From NCBI GenBank assembly GCA_937952155.1, contig CALFYH010000294.1:1-15673 (forward strand): DNA of 15,673 nt. The letters run 5' to 3'. This DNA comes from an uncultured Saprospiraceae bacterium (GTDB lineage Bacteria > Bacteroidota > Bacteroidia > Chitinophagales > Saprospiraceae). The notes under the pieces are model-generated. The model made no database searches. It was not told the origin of the DNA and was given only the letters and a program-made list of their open reading frames with translations. Shown one piece after another: positions 14,909 through 15,673 of this stretch. Position numbers and translations under genes: made by a program. Within the stretch, counting starts at the first letter, position 1; each line of letters begins with the position of its first letter.

Positions 14909-15074
14909 GAAGCTGTCTAAAATGGTAAGTCTATTTAAATTGGTCAAAGTCTATTTTTTATTAATATTTCATGCGTGAATATTTCGTACCTTCTATCAGG
15001 GAAGAAATATAAGTTGGCATAAATCATATAAATAGTTTGAACCAAATTTTGTACTATACTTTTTAGACAGCTTC
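14909..15074. mobile_element. MITE-like 166-base element with imperfect inverted ends
   Basis: A 14-base perfect inverted repeat, GAAGCTGTCTAAAA, bounds the segment at 14909-14922 and 15061-15074. The similarity between the two ends continues: a second block at 14937-14956 matches the reverse complement of 15030-15049 with small gaps (about 18 of 22 aligned columns). Each inverted end is therefore about 45 bases. The interior has no coding frame but has a short palindromic centre near 14963-14984. The GAnGCTGTCTnAAAA end resembles the ends of several transposase-bearing insertion sequences in bacteria (recalled, not verified). No obvious target-site duplication is visible. It fills the gap between a cysteine-rich gene (stop at 15093) and a T9SS gene (start at 14891). 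Confidence 0.55.
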
Positions 15075-15092
15075 CAATGTAAAAAATTATAA

Positions 15093-15673
15093 TTATTTTG
15101 GATCTAAGGCTACAGCAACCAATGCTTCACAGGCACTGGCACTACAATAACTTCCACTTTCGCAAGGATCGCCAGCCTTTGATTCACATGGTGCTGATTG
15201 ACTGATTGCCGGAAAAGATTTTTGAATTTCTCCATCCTTATAACAATATCCCGTAGATCGTTTACAACATCCTAAACCACAAACAACCTGTTTTTTACCA
15301 ATAGGGCAGAATTTGTAACATTTGGATGCAAAAAAGTCCAAATTGACCATTGAACCTTCACCACATAGATACAGAGCTTGGTTTGTACCCAATTCATTAT
15401 TCACAACTAATGCCTCAATGTTTTGTGTAGCCAATCTATTGAACATATTTATTAAATAACTAGCCCTAGTTTGGTTTCCGATAATCACATAATATTCTAT
15501 TGAATCTAATAAAGTTGTACAATTAGCAAAATCATATTGCACATCCAAATTATACACTGCAATTGACGTCACTTTAAAAGGAGAAGAATTAGTTTTACAT
15601 ACCAATACTGAATAACTAGCAATAGCATTGCAACCCATAAAAGTAGGGACTGAAATATTTGAATAAGGGTATG
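15093..15673 (-). CDS. Cysteine-rich protein, 5' end cut by right edge
   Basis: Open minus-strand frame ending at TAA (15095-15093) and still open at the window's right edge. An in-frame ATG exists at 15638, but 11 further codons continue without a stop to the edge, so the true start is probably outside and any signal peptide is not visible. The visible part is about 192 residues. It has 14 cysteines, 10 of them in the last 75 residues (including CYKFC, CGLGCCKRSTGYC and PCESKAGDPCESGSYC). That density fits a disulfide-stabilised exported domain or, less likely, a metal-binding one. The middle (YYVIIGNQTRASYLINMFNR) is ordinary soluble sequence. There is no T9SS sorting domain at the C-terminus. 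The MITE-like element begins 18 bases after the stop. I do not recognise a family. Confidence 0.65.
   Translation of the reverse strand, partial: YPYSNISVPTFMGCNAIASYSVLVCKTNSSPFKVTSIAVYNLDVQYDFANCTTLLDSIEYYVIIGNQTRASYLINMFNRLATQNIEALVVNNELGTNQALYLCGEGSMVNLDFFASKCYKFCPIGKKQVVCGLGCCKRSTGYCYKDGEIQKSFPAISQSAPCESKAGDPCESGSYCSASACEALVAVALDPK

Noticed and set aside
14909..15074. Reading the 14-base inverted repeat as an intrinsic terminator of the cysteine-rich gene
   Set aside because: The arms are 138 bases apart and the similarity of the ends extends inward to about 45 bases, which fits a mobile element better than a hairpin.
15636..15638. ATG at 15638 as the start of the cysteine-rich gene
   Set aside because: The frame stays open to the window edge and no signal peptide follows this ATG, so it is probably internal.
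1..15673. CRISPR array, tRNA, phage or defence system
   Set aside because: No regularly spaced repeats, cloverleaf, integrase, restriction, toxin-antitoxin or other defence motif was recognised on either strand.

Overview
The window looks like a chromosomal segment of a Bacteroidota bacterium, most likely from the Saprospiria/Chitinophagia side of the phylum; that placement is my inference. Supporting signs are a DUF6089-type outer-membrane barrel, a Big_5 lipoprotein of the 'CAxxGxPxGG' type, a type IX secretion (T9SS) type A sorting domain, AT-rich intergenic DNA, almost no Shine-Dalgarno sequences, and promoter boxes of the Bacteroidota form TTG...TAnnTTTG. No tRNA, rRNA, CRISPR array, prophage or complete insertion sequence is visible.

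Layout, left to right. (1) On the minus strand, a large envelope lipoprotein gene (1849-125) is followed after 12 bases by the first 37 codons of an ECF sigma factor that runs off the left edge. (2) After a 420-base AT-rich gap comes a plus-strand gene for an exported protein of unknown function (2270-3172). (3) A plus-strand operon behind a good promoter (3370-3402) encodes a Big_5 lipoprotein, LptB (the ATPase of lipopolysaccharide export) and two small lipoproteins. Every junction overlaps, and the two small lipoproteins are paralogues. (4) A hairpin terminator separates this operon from a convergent minus-strand subtilisin-like (S8) protease. (5) A plus-strand cluster encodes the DUF6089 barrel, a RecQ helicase and a group 1-type glycosyltransferase, with a 13-base gap and then a 4-base overlap. 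(6) On the minus strand are pcm (protein-L-isoaspartate methyltransferase), a T9SS-exported protein with a probable beta-propeller, and a cysteine-rich protein cut by the right edge. Between the last two lies a 166-base element with imperfect inverted ends that looks like a MITE.

Most genes concern the cell envelope: LPS transport, lipoproteins, an outer-membrane barrel, T9SS cargo, an exported protease and sugar transfer. RecQ and Pcm are housekeeping repair functions.

The most notable signals are four genes that appear to start at TTG (3505, 5914, 9455 and 13125 minus), the paired small lipoproteins behind lptB, the MITE-like element, a nearly leaderless pcm, and the large helical insertion in the protease. 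I do not see a convincing new defence or mobile system. The lptB-linked lipoprotein operon is the best candidate for an undescribed functional unit.
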